Shown: piece after piece, positions 1 through 5,572 of the stretch
Layout of the letters: every line of letters starts with the position of its first letter
How positions within the stretch are numbered: the first letter of the stretch is position 1
Assembly: GCA_021157485.1 (NCBI GenBank)
Contig: JAGGWO010000087.1
Span: 1-5,572, forward strand
Length of the DNA: 5,572 nucleotides
Direction of reading: 5' to 3'
Source: Sulfurimonas sp.
Lineage (GTDB): Bacteria > Campylobacterota > Campylobacteria > Campylobacterales > Sulfurimonadaceae
Program-made: the position numbers and the translations under genes
The notes under the pieces: generated by a model
What the model saw: only the letters and a program-made list of their open reading frames with translations
Databases searched by the model: none
Told to the model about the DNA's origin: nothing

Positions 1-387
1 AAAGTTACTCATAGAATAAGCGTCAGAATCGTACTTAAAGCTATCCACATTATTACCAGTTTTTCCAAAGTCATAAATAATCTGTTTCACTGATAATGAG
101 CCAAGAATCAAAGTGTCACTTACCATAGTATCTTGATTTGGAAGTTCATTCATCCCATTTTCTCCTGCACTAAGATGCAAGTCAAGAGTAGGCAAATAAG
201 AGCTTGAAGCTACTTCTGTACGACTTTTCGAAGCTTCTAGCTGAGATGAGGATATTTCTAAGTCTGGTGAGTTTTCTATCGCTTTTAAAATTAAATCATC
301 TACTGTATATATTTCAGCTGCGCTTAGGTTAAGTGTTAAGAACAGTGATAGAGTGATTTTGGATATTGAAATTTTAAGACTCGGCAT
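1..387 (-). CDS. TolC-family outer-membrane efflux channel, N-terminal 129 residues (3' end outside window)
   Basis: Last visible gene of the minus-strand efflux operon, cut by the left window edge. Reading from the ATG at 387, the frame is open to the edge for 129 codons. Residues 1 to about 23 form a signal peptide: basic K5/K10, a hydrophobic core ITLSLFLTLNL, and a small-residue end SAA. The mature part begins with the outer-membrane efflux protein (OEP) pattern: YTVDDLILKAIENSPDL (about 27-43), then a Ser/Ala/Glu-rich helix, then YLPTLDLHLSAG (64-75) leading into a beta strand, then KQIIYDFGKT (101-110), the conserved aromatic-D-F-G of TolC proteins. The family forms a trimeric outer-membrane barrel with a periplasmic alpha-helical tunnel. 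Here it would be the exit duct for the pump encoded just upstream. The start is fixed by a strong AGGGAGG site and by the signal peptide. Assignment to the family is secure; which subfamily cannot be said from this fragment. Confidence 0.93.
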   Translation of the reverse strand, partial: MPSLKISISKITLSLFLTLNLSAAEIYTVDDLILKAIENSPDLEISSSQLEASKSRTEVASSSYLPTLDLHLSAGENGMNELPNQDTMVSDTLILGSLSVKQIIYDFGKTGNNVDSFKYDSDAYSMSNF

Positions 388-393
388 TTAGTG

Positions 394-400
394 CCTCCCT
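394..400 (-). promoter_or_regulatory. Ribosome-binding site of the TolC-family gene
   Basis: On the minus strand AGGGAGG ends 6 bases before the ATG at 387. It is the strongest Shine-Dalgarno match in the window and supports that start. The gap to the pump stop codon is only 36 bases and holds no recognisable promoter or terminator, so the channel gene is probably read from the same transcript. Confidence 0.75.
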
Positions 401-405
401 GTATT

Positions 406-419
406 GTACTTTAGTACTT
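406..419. repeat. Short repeat GTACTT-TA-GTACTT between pump and channel genes
   Basis: The hexamer GTACTT occurs twice, 2 bases apart. Because it contains GTAC, the segment also reads as an inverted repeat (GTACT-TT-AGTAC, 406-417). The 2-base loop is too short for a stable RNA hairpin and no T-run follows, so it is not a terminator. It may have no function. Confidence 0.3.
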
Positions 420-423
420 ATCA

Positions 424-3400
424 TTATATAGACTCCCTTGTTGCTATTTCTTCTTCTACGCTTACAAATTTCTCTCTCATTGTTTCAAGAAGTACATAAA
501 GAACAGGTACAAAAAGCGTAGAGATGAAGGTTGCAGCAATCATACCAAACATAAGGACTATACCAATCGACTGTTGAGTAATAGCTCCAGCTCCAGTTGC
601 AAACGCAAGAGGAAAGATACCAAAAAGGAAAGATAAAATAGTCATCATAATCGCACGAAAACGTAGACTACCTGCGTTTATAGCAGATTCTATAATTCCT
701 ATACCACTCTCACGTTGCTCTTTTGCAAACTCAACTATGAGGATGGCATTTTTAGCTGCTAGGGCGACCAGTAAGACCAGTCCAACTTGGGCAAAGGTAT
801 TTAGAGGTAAACCACTCCAATGAAGTCCAGCCACTGCACCTGCAACAACCATAGGGACAGAGAGTAAAATCATCAGTGGAAGTATCCAAGACTCATATTG
901 AGCTGAGAGAACCAAGAACACGACAAGTAGTACGAAAAATACTACGTATATCTGTGCATTTCCAGCTAGTGTTTCTTGGTAACTCATACCAGACCAAGAG
1001 TAGCCATAAGATTCCGGAAGAACTCGTGAAGCTATCTCATCCATGGCAGCCATAGCATCACCAGAGCTATATCCTGGAGCTGCTGCACCATTTATCTGAA
1101 TACTTCTATACATATTAAAGTGAGTAAGATTCTGAGGGCCTATTATCTCGTTTACTTTTAGGAGAGCACTTAGAGGTATCATCTTCTCTGCTCTGTTTTT
1201 AACAAAGAGTTTGTCTATATCCTCTTTAGAACTTCTATACTCTTTATCAGCTTGAACGAAAACTCTAAAGACCTTACCAAATTTAGTAAAGTCGTTTACG
1301 TATATGGAACCAAGGTATGCTTGCATAGTAGTAAATAGATCACTCATATTTACACCAAGGGCATTTGCTTTTTCTCTATCTATCATAATATCGTACATAG
1401 GATAGTTCGTAGCAAAAGTTGTAAAGGCATAGGCGATTCTAGGATCCTCAAATGCACCTTTTATCATCTCATTTGCGAAGTGTTCAAATGTATTTAAGTC
1501 ACCAGAGAGATAATCCTGAAGTCTAAAGTCAAATCCACCAACATTACCAACTCCTGGAATACCAGGAAGATTAAAGGCAGCTACATTAGCCGCACTTACA
1601 CTTCCTGTTTTTTGTTGAATTTGTTGGATGATACCAAAGGCACTGTTTTGTTCAGTAGTTCTCTCTTTCCAATCTGTTAAAGAGACGAACATGGCCAATG
1701 CTGAACCATCGATTGAAGAGGTAATAATGTTATACCCTTCAATACTAACTATGTTTTCAACACCTTCAATAGCATAAATAATATCTTCTACCTCTTTTCT
1801 AACCTTAATTGTTTGAGCAATAGAAGTACCTGGTTTTCCATTGACAGAGACCATTAGCATACCTTTGTCTTCTGAGGGAACAAATCCGGTAGGTGTAATG
1901 GAGAATAGATAGTACATAAGATAGAAAATCCCACCCATTACTAAAATCATAAAGTATCGTATCTTTATAAAAAATGTAATGGCAGCTTTGTATTTAAGAG
2001 TTAACCAATCAAAGAAAATATCGAATTTACTAAAGAGAATAAACTTCTCTTCGCCTTTTTTCCTTCTTTTAATGATGATGGCACTTATCGCAGGAGATAG
2101 GGTTAGCGCGTTAAGTGATGACACAAGTACCGCGAATGAAATAGTAAGAGCAAACTGCTGATAGAGAGCTCCCGTAATACCAGGAAGCATAGAAACAGGG
2201 ATAAAAACAGCAACTAGAACTAGTGTTGTAGAGATAATCGGTCCAATAAGTTCTATCATAGATTTTTTAACAACCTGAGGCATAGTAAGTTCAGGTTCTT
2301 TATACATAATTACTTCAACATTCTCAACAACCAAAATAACATCATCAACAACGATACCAATAGCAAGTATAAGTCCAAATAGTGTTAGGAAGTTGATAGA
2401 AAAACCACCAGCTATCTGCATAGCTGCAAATGCACCTATTAGTGAAACAGGGATTGCAACTGAAGCGATAACAGTAGGTCTCCATGAACCTAGGAAAATA
2501 AAAATAATAAGAATAACAAGAGCAATGGCCATAAAGAGATTATTTACAACATTATCAATCGCAACTTTTACATACTTAGTTGTATCGTAAGGAACAGCGT
2601 AAGTAACACCATCTGGAAAACGACTCTGAAGTTTTTGCATAGTCTCTTCAACTTTTGCTCTAATATCAAGAGCATTTGCTTCACCGAGTTGATAAACACC
2701 GATAAGACCAGTTGGTTTTTTAGCACTAATTGCATTCCAGTCATAAAATTCGCTTCCAAGTTCAACACGAGAAACATCACTTAGGTATACTAAAGAACCA
2801 TCTTTTTTATATTTGAGTACAATTTTTTCAAACTCTTGAACATCGGTAAGTCTCCCTTGAGTTGAGAGAATAAATTCTTGTTTCTGATCATCAAAGGTAG
2901 GTGTTCCACCTATCTTACCGATAGAGGCTTGTTTATTTTGGCTTTTAACTGCAGAGATGACTTCCATAGGTGTCATGTTGAGAGCTTTTAGTTTATCAGG
3001 GTTTAGCCAGATACGAATAGAGTACTTTTTCTCACCCATGTTTTCAGCTTTACCAACACCTGGGATTCTTTTGATCTCATCTAAAACATTAATGTTCACA
3101 AAGTTAGAGAGAAAACTTCCATCATATCTATCGTCACCACTGATGGCAATAAGACAAACAATAGATGGAGATTTTTTATCTACGACAACCCCTTGAGCTG
3201 TGACTTCAGCAGGAAGAGACGCTGTAGCCGTTGAAACTTTATTTTGAACATCAACTGCACCTATATCTATGTCATATCCTGGTTCAAAGTAAACATTTAT
3301 ACTAGATTGTCCATTTGCTGAAGATGAAGACTCCATATATATGACGCCCTTGATACCATTAAGTTTGTCTTCTAAAACGCGAGTAACAGTATCTTCAACA

Positions 3401-3570
3401 ACATAAGCATTTGCTCCAGTATACGTAGCAGAAACATTCACAGTAGGAGGTGCAACATCAGGGTACTCTGAAATAGGCAGAACAAGCATAGAAACAAGAC
3501 CACCGGTGATGATGATTAGTGAGATTACTATAGCAAGTATAGGTCTTTTAATAAAGGTAACTGAAAACAT
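424..3570 (-). CDS. RND efflux pump, HAE-1/AcrB-type inner-membrane permease subunit
   Basis: Complete gene of 1048 residues, the usual length of HAE-1 pumps. These work as trimers that exchange protons for drugs, bile acids, solvents or dyes and pass them to a TolC channel. The start [13 protein letters not shown] matches the family N-terminus. Then come TM1 (about 10-30), a first porter/docking loop (31-340, with [11 protein letters not shown] at 43-53 and GGTP at 221-224), TM2-TM6 (about 342-498), a cytoplasmic amphipathic linker rich in K/R (501-530), TM7 (about 540-557), a second large loop (558-872) and TM8-TM12 (873-1028). Proton-relay residues are intact: D409 and D410 in TM4 ([15 protein letters not shown]), K940 in TM10 ([14 protein letters not shown]), R970 and T977 before and in TM11. 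The gene starts 3 bases after the adaptor stop, with its ribosome site inside the adaptor gene, so the two are probably translationally coupled. By eye, several pocket phenylalanines of AcrB are replaced (see findings). Substrates cannot be told from sequence. Divergent from my memory of Campylobacter CmeB, so no symbol is given. Confidence 0.97.
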   Translation of the reverse strand: MFSVTFIKRPILAIVISLIIITGGLVSMLVLPISEYPDVAPPTVNVSATYTGANAYVVEDTVTRVLEDKLNGIKGVIYMESSSSANGQSSINVYFEPGYDIDIGAVDVQNKVSTATASLPAEVTAQGVVVDKKSPSIVCLIAISGDDRYDGSFLSNFVNINVLDEIKRIPGVGKAENMGEKKYSIRIWLNPDKLKALNMTPMEVISAVKSQNKQASIGKIGGTPTFDDQKQEFILSTQGRLTDVQEFEKIVLKYKKDGSLVYLSDVSRVELGSEFYDWNAISAKKPTGLIGVYQLGEANALDIRAKVEETMQKLQSRFPDGVTYAVPYDTTKYVKVAIDNVVNNLFMAIALVILIIFIFLGSWRPTVIASVAIPVSLIGAFAAMQIAGGFSINFLTLFGLILAIGIVVDDVILVVENVEVIMYKEPELTMPQVVKKSMIELIGPIISTTLVLVAVFIPVSMLPGITGALYQQFALTISFAVLVSSLNALTLSPAISAIIIKRRKKGEEKFILFSKFDIFFDWLTLKYKAAITFFIKIRYFMILVMGGIFYLMYYLFSITPTGFVPSEDKGMLMVSVNGKPGTSIAQTIKVRKEVEDIIYAIEGVENIVSIEGYNIITSSIDGSALAMFVSLTDWKERTTEQNSAFGIIQQIQQKTGSVSAANVAAFNLPGIPGVGNVGGFDFRLQDYLSGDLNTFEHFANEMIKGAFEDPRIAYAFTTFATNYPMYDIMIDREKANALGVNMSDLFTTMQAYLGSIYVNDFTKFGKVFRVFVQADKEYRSSKEDIDKLFVKNRAEKMIPLSALLKVNEIIGPQNLTHFNMYRSIQINGAAAPGYSSGDAMAAMDEIASRVLPESYGYSWSGMSYQETLAGNAQIYVVFFVLLVVFLVLSAQYESWILPLMILLSVPMVVAGAVAGLHWSGLPLNTFAQVGLVLLVALAAKNAILIVEFAKEQRESGIGIIESAINAGSLRFRAIMMTILSFLFGIFPLAFATGAGAITQQSIGIVLMFGMIAATFISTLFVPVLYVLLETMREKFVSVEEEIATRESI

Positions 3571-3573
3571 TTT

Positions 3574-4746
3574 TTAGTTACCTTCTGGAATTAGATTATT
3601 TTTTTCTAATACCGCTTTTATACCTTGTGTTTGTGTAGTATCAGTTGGTGTTACTTTGCGACCAGGTTTAAGTTTAACAAGTGCAGATACTATTAACATA
3701 TCACCATCTTTGAGTCCATCTTTAACACTTACATAATATTTACTTGAGTAGTCTGTAGTGATATCAGCTCTTTTAATAGTTGAGTTTTTATCTACAATAT
3801 AGACAAAACTTCCAAGTTGGTCGTTAAAAATAACTTCTGGTGGAATCATTAAAAATTTATATTTGTCGTTTATGAAAAGGTTGATGTAAACAAAAGTACC
3901 AGGAAGAACTTTTCCCTCTTTGTTATCAATAGTCGCACGCATAGTAATAGTAGATGTTAAAGGATCAACTATATTATTTGAAAAATCTACAAAACCATCC
4001 AGTCTAATCTCATCTATACTTCCAGGTACATTAATAAAAGCATCTGGTTTATCTTTATTTCTGTACTTTTGAAACATTCTTACATCTTTTTGTGATGGAG
4101 AGAAGTAAGCGTAGATAGGGTCTGTACTTACTATAGTTGTAAGAAGAGTTGATTCACCTTGTCCAACAAGGTTTCCAATATCAACGCGTCTAACACTTGT
4201 TGTACCACTTATGGGTGCACGAACCATGGTATAGTCTAGTTCTAGTTGTGCTTTTTTTATCTCTGCAATATCCCCTGCAATAGCAGCTTGAAGTCCAGCA
4301 CGCTGTGCTTGATACTGCTCAAGAGTTGCTCTGGGAGCCAAACCCTCTTCAACTAATGGTGCATATCTAGCTACGTCTGCTTCTGCAAGTCTTAAAGATG
4401 CTTCATCTTGAGCTTTTTTAGCACGTGCTGCATCACGTGCTGCTATATATTGATCCTGCTCAATCATAAAAAGCTTTTGACCTTTTATAACTCTAGCTCC
4501 ATCTTCAAAGTATATTTTTTTAAGGATTCCAGGTACTCTGGCTTTTACTTCTTGAGCACTACTCGCTTTTGTCATACCAGTATACTGTTTCCAAATTGGT
4601 ACAGGCTCTTTTTTAAGTGTGATAGTGTTGACTGAAAGTGGTGGCATCTCTTTTTTAACTTGCTTGGGCTTTTCACTTGAACAAGCACTAAATACGATAA
4701 AAGAAGATAGTAGAAGAGTATTTAGAATTTTAGTAGATTTGAGCAT
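3574..4746 (-). CDS. RND efflux periplasmic adaptor (membrane-fusion protein), lipoprotein, AcrA/MexA type
   Basis: Complete gene of 390 residues, typical for AcrA/MexA adaptors, first gene of the operon. It bridges the RND pump and the TolC channel in the periplasm. Residues 1-21 are a lipoprotein signal with a hydrophobic core and lipobox VFSA-C22. F at -3 is less usual than L but acceptable; C22 should be lipidated. Domains in order: N-terminal beta strand 37-57; first lipoyl half about 66-98 (VKARVPGILKKIYFEDGARV then KGQKLFMIEQ); Ala/Lys/Glu-rich coiled-coil hairpin about 99-170, with tip region RYAPLVEEGLAPRATLEQ (127-144); second lipoyl half about 171-205 (VRAPISGTTSVRRVDIGNLV); beta barrel about 208-295 (STDPIYAYFSPSQ, then TITMRATIDN and LPGTFVYINL); membrane-proximal domain about 298-366. 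The start is supported by the signal peptide and an AAGG 9 bases upstream. Regulation is probably from the promoter at 4785. No specific regulator gene is visible in the window. Confidence 0.96.
   Translation of the reverse strand: MLKSTKILNTLLLSSFIVFSACSSEKPKQVKKEMPPLSVNTITLKKEPVPIWKQYTGMTKASSAQEVKARVPGILKKIYFEDGARVIKGQKLFMIEQDQYIAARDAARAKKAQDEASLRLAEADVARYAPLVEEGLAPRATLEQYQAQRAGLQAAIAGDIAEIKKAQLELDYTMVRAPISGTTSVRRVDIGNLVGQGESTLLTTIVSTDPIYAYFSPSQKDVRMFQKYRNKDKPDAFINVPGSIDEIRLDGFVDFSNNIVDPLTSTITMRATIDNKEGKVLPGTFVYINLFINDKYKFLMIPPEVIFNDQLGSFVYIVDKNSTIKRADITTDYSSKYYVSVKDGLKDGDMLIVSALVKLKPGRKVTPTDTTQTQGIKAVLEKNNLIPEGN
3581..3586 (-). promoter_or_regulatory. Ribosome-binding site of the RND pump gene, inside the adaptor gene
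   Basis: On the minus strand AGAAGG lies within the last codons of the adaptor gene (Pro-Glu-Gly-Asn-stop) and ends 10 bases before the pump ATG at 3570. The spacing is slightly long. Ribosomes finishing the adaptor would stop 3 bases from the pump start, which favours coupled translation of the two subunits. Confidence 0.6.
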
Positions 4747-4755
4747 TAGGTTTAA

Positions 4756-4760
4756 CCTTT
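4756..4760 (-). promoter_or_regulatory. Ribosome-binding site of the adaptor gene
   Basis: On the minus strand AAAGG (continuing as AAAAAGG to 4762) ends 9 bases before the ATG at 4746. It supports the chosen start. It lies at one arm of a small 5-base inverted repeat AGGTT-T-AACCT (4748-4758), whose 1-base loop rules out an RNA hairpin. Confidence 0.65.
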
Positions 4761-4784
4761 TTAATGTAGTTGTATATTGAAAAA

Positions 4785-4820
4785 ATTATACCTTAAAAAA
4801 ATAATTTTAAACTTTTTTTT
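4785..4820 (-). promoter_or_regulatory. Likely sigma-70-type promoter of the efflux operon with upstream A/T tracts
   Basis: On the minus strand a perfect TATAAT (4785-4790) follows GG. About 7 bases further a start site near 4778 would give a leader of roughly 30 bases before the adaptor ATG. No good TTGACA is seen at 16-18 bases; the closest hexamers are AGTTTA or AAGTTT. Upstream are a run of 7 T (4795-4801 as A on plus) and a run of 8 A (4813-4820 as T on plus), separated by a mixed A/T stretch. Such periodic A/T tracts in place of a -35 box are known for Campylobacterota housekeeping promoters, and A-tracts can also act as UP elements. The TATAAT is clear; transcription from it is inferred. 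Confidence 0.6.
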
Positions 4821-4833
4821 GTGTTGATACTAT

Positions 4834-4920
4834 TTAGAGTCCGACAGATCCAACACCGGTCCATATAGCATAAGCAGTTCCCATAGGAATAGACCTTTGA
4901 GTAACAATTAAATTATCCAT
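4834..4920 (-). pseudogene. Remnant of an SMR-family (SugE/Gdx-like) small multidrug resistance transporter
   Basis: Read on the minus strand, codons 4896 to 4837 give RSIPMGTAYAIWTGVGSVGL and then TAA (4834-4836). The core IPMGTAYAIWTGVGSVG is the loop-2/TM3 signature of SMR transporters, with the family-conserved Pro, Gly, Ala-Tyr-Ala, Trp and two Gly. Trp-Thr-Gly followed by G-x-V-G is the form in SugE/Gdx guanidinium exporters rather than EmrE/Qac (usually Trp-Ser-Gly or Trp-Ala-Gly). A normal SMR protein has about 105 residues and four membrane helices. Here the rest of TM3 and TM4 is missing after the stop, and upstream codons (FELSMDNLIVTQ and before) do not read as TM1-TM2. The TM1 glutamate needed for transport is absent. 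I see no continuation in the other frames nearby. It is therefore a decayed fragment, not a working gene. An in-frame ATG at 4920 exists but lacks a convincing ribosome site. Confidence 0.72.
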
Positions 4921-4967
4921 GCTAAGCTCAAAATTCATTCTCATTTTAGTTAATAATTGTACATAAA

Positions 4968-4996
4968 TTTTACTTTAATTAAACAAATAGTAAAAT
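4968..4996 (+). promoter_or_regulatory. Candidate promoter of the divergent solute-binding sensor gene
   Basis: TAAAAT at 4991-4996 is a fair -10 box, and TTTTAC (4968-4973, spacing 17) or TTTACT (4969-4974, spacing 16) matches TTGACA at four of six positions. A start near 5003 would leave a leader of about 35 bases. TAGAAT (5006-5011) is an alternative -10. In DNA this AT-rich such matches arise easily by chance, so the call is tentative. Confidence 0.35.
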
Positions 4997-5006
4997 AAAA
5001 ACTATT
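4986..5006. repeat. Inverted repeat AATAGT-N9-ACTATT overlapping the candidate promoter
   Basis: Perfect 6-base arms (4986-4991 and 5001-5006) flank 9 bases and cover the candidate -10 box of the plus-strand gene. It could be an operator or a weak hairpin in the leader. The all-but-one A/T arms could equally be chance. Confidence 0.3.
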
Positions 5007-5024
5007 AGAATCTATCATTTATAT

Positions 5025-5029
5025 AAAGG
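5025..5029 (+). promoter_or_regulatory. Ribosome-binding site of the solute-binding sensor gene
   Basis: AAAGG ends 8 bases before the ATG at 5038, matching the site style and spacing of the adaptor gene. With the signal peptide that follows, it fixes the start. Confidence 0.65.
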
Positions 5030-5037
5030 TGCTTTTC

Positions 5038-5572
5038 ATGCATAAATTAGTCATTTATCTGTTGCTATTCTTTTTTCCATATTCCCTATTTTCAAGTACT
5101 TCTATTGATTTAAATCTAACTCCTCAAGAGCGAGAATTTATTGCACAAGAAAGAGTAATTAAATATGTCTACGATCCTGATTGGGCTCCATTTGAGTGGG
5201 AAAATGGTATTAATGAACATGTAGGAATTGTAGCTGATATTTTAAAGCATATTGAGAGAAAAAGTGGTCTGAAATTTCAAGCAAGTCATTCAGTCTCTTG
5301 GGTAGAAGCAGTTGACAAGCTAAAAAATGCAGATGCTGATATGGTAAGTAGTATCTCTATTAATTATACAAAAAAAGAGGATCTGAATTTTACTACCAAT
5401 ACTCTTTTTTCGGTTCCTTATGTTTTTGTAAGCCATAATAATGATTATTTTGCAGATGGTTTCAACTCGCTTAATAGTGCCAAGTTAGCTCTTGTTAAAG
5501 GGTATGCAATTGAAGAGATTGTTCAAAGTGAGTATCCAGATTTAAAATTTAAAACGGTATCTAATATTAGAG
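5038..5572 (+). CDS. Protein with family-3 periplasmic solute-binding domain, probably a sensor (3' end outside window)
   Basis: Divergent gene cut by the right window edge; 178 complete codons are open from the ATG at 5038. Residues 1 to about 20 are a signal peptide (K3, then a hydrophobic core VIYLLLFFF, ending SLFSS). Then comes NLTPQEREFIAQERVIKY (26-43), the short lead-in usual in sensory solute-binding domains of BvgS-like kinases and GGDEF proteins. Next is lobe 1 of the SBP_bac_3 fold: YDPDWAPFEW (45-54), GIVADILKHIERKSGLKF (63-80), W88, NADADMVSSISI (97-108), then NFTTNTLFSVPYVF (117-130), and KLALVKGYAIEEIV (149-162), which corresponds to the lobe crossover. In sensors this domain binds small solutes such as amino acids in the periplasm and signals through a membrane helix. 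No transmembrane helix after the domain or output domain is in view, so a free ABC-type binding protein or a lytic transglycosylase MltF cannot be excluded. Its position facing the efflux operon hints at joint control, by inference only. Confidence 0.85.
   Translation, partial: MHKLVIYLLLFFFPYSLFSSTSIDLNLTPQEREFIAQERVIKYVYDPDWAPFEWENGINEHVGIVADILKHIERKSGLKFQASHSVSWVEAVDKLKNADADMVSSISINYTKKEDLNFTTNTLFSVPYVFVSHNNDYFADGFNSLNSAKLALVKGYAIEEIVQSEYPDLKFKTVSNIR

Noticed and set aside
1979..2161. Plus-strand open frame of 60 codons
   Set aside because: Lies wholly antisense inside the well-supported RND pump gene, with no ribosome site or family resemblance; a shadow of its codon pattern.
2393..2780. 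Overlapping open frames on both strands (plus 2393-2590, minus 2568-2780 in another frame)
   Set aside because: Both fall inside the pump gene, lack recognisable motifs and arise from its coding bias.
2957..3196. Plus-strand open frame of 79 codons
   Set aside because: Antisense to the conserved first porter loop of the pump; no start signal or family match.
4408..4635. Plus-strand open frame of 75 codons
   Set aside because: Antisense to the lipoyl and coiled-coil part of the adaptor gene; Ser/Phe/Cys-rich as expected for a shadow frame.
4748..4758. AGGTT-T-AACCT inverted repeat at the adaptor ribosome site
   Set aside because: A 1-base loop cannot form an RNA hairpin and the arms are only 5 bases; too short to call an operator without comparison.
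4795..4820. A-run followed by T-run resembling a bidirectional terminator
   Set aside because: The possible stem is only A:T pairs with an 11-base loop and would be too weak. Its place directly upstream of TATAAT fits a promoter tract better.
4837..4947. Possible intact small protein reading through from upstream ATG codons into the SMR-like peptide
   Set aside because: No convincing ribosome site precedes the ATGs, the upstream codons lack membrane-helix character, and the product would stop in the middle of an SMR helix.

Overview
The window holds most of a tripartite drug/solvent efflux operon on the minus strand, a short control region, and the 5' part of a divergent gene on the plus strand. 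Base composition is strongly AT-rich. The ribosome-binding sites are short purine runs (AAGG, AGGGAGG), and the operon promoter has a good TATAAT box but no clear -35 hexamer. Together with the flavour of the proteins, this suggests a Campylobacterota-type (epsilonproteobacterial) Gram-negative such as a Sulfurimonas or Arcobacter relative. That assignment is inference, not proof.

Layout from right to left along the operon: a lipoprotein membrane-fusion (adaptor) protein (4746-3574), then after 3 bases an RND inner-membrane pump of the HAE-1/AcrB type (3570-424), then after 36 bases the start of a TolC-family outer-membrane channel (387 to the window edge). The order adaptor-pump-channel is that of mexAB-oprM and cmeABC. 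The three products should form one envelope-spanning, proton-driven export machine. The proton-relay residues of the pump (D409, D410, K940, R970, T977) are all present, so it looks functional. Its inner drug pocket appears to have lost most of the aromatic side chains known from AcrB.

Region 4747-5037 (291 bases) lies between the divergent genes. It contains the likely operon promoter next to A/T tracts. It also contains a decayed fragment of a small multidrug resistance (SMR) transporter of the SugE/Gdx type, in the same orientation as the operon, and a weaker candidate promoter for the plus-strand gene.

The plus-strand gene (5038 to the right edge) encodes a signal peptide followed by a family-3 periplasmic solute-binding domain. 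Its N-terminal style is that of sensory proteins (BvgS-like kinases, GGDEF proteins). The output domain is outside the window, so its role as a sensor, and any control of the pump, is inference.

I see no RNA gene, CRISPR array, insertion sequence or clear factor-independent terminator. Apart from the SMR relic, the window is an ordinary efflux locus; I found no convincing sign of an undescribed system.
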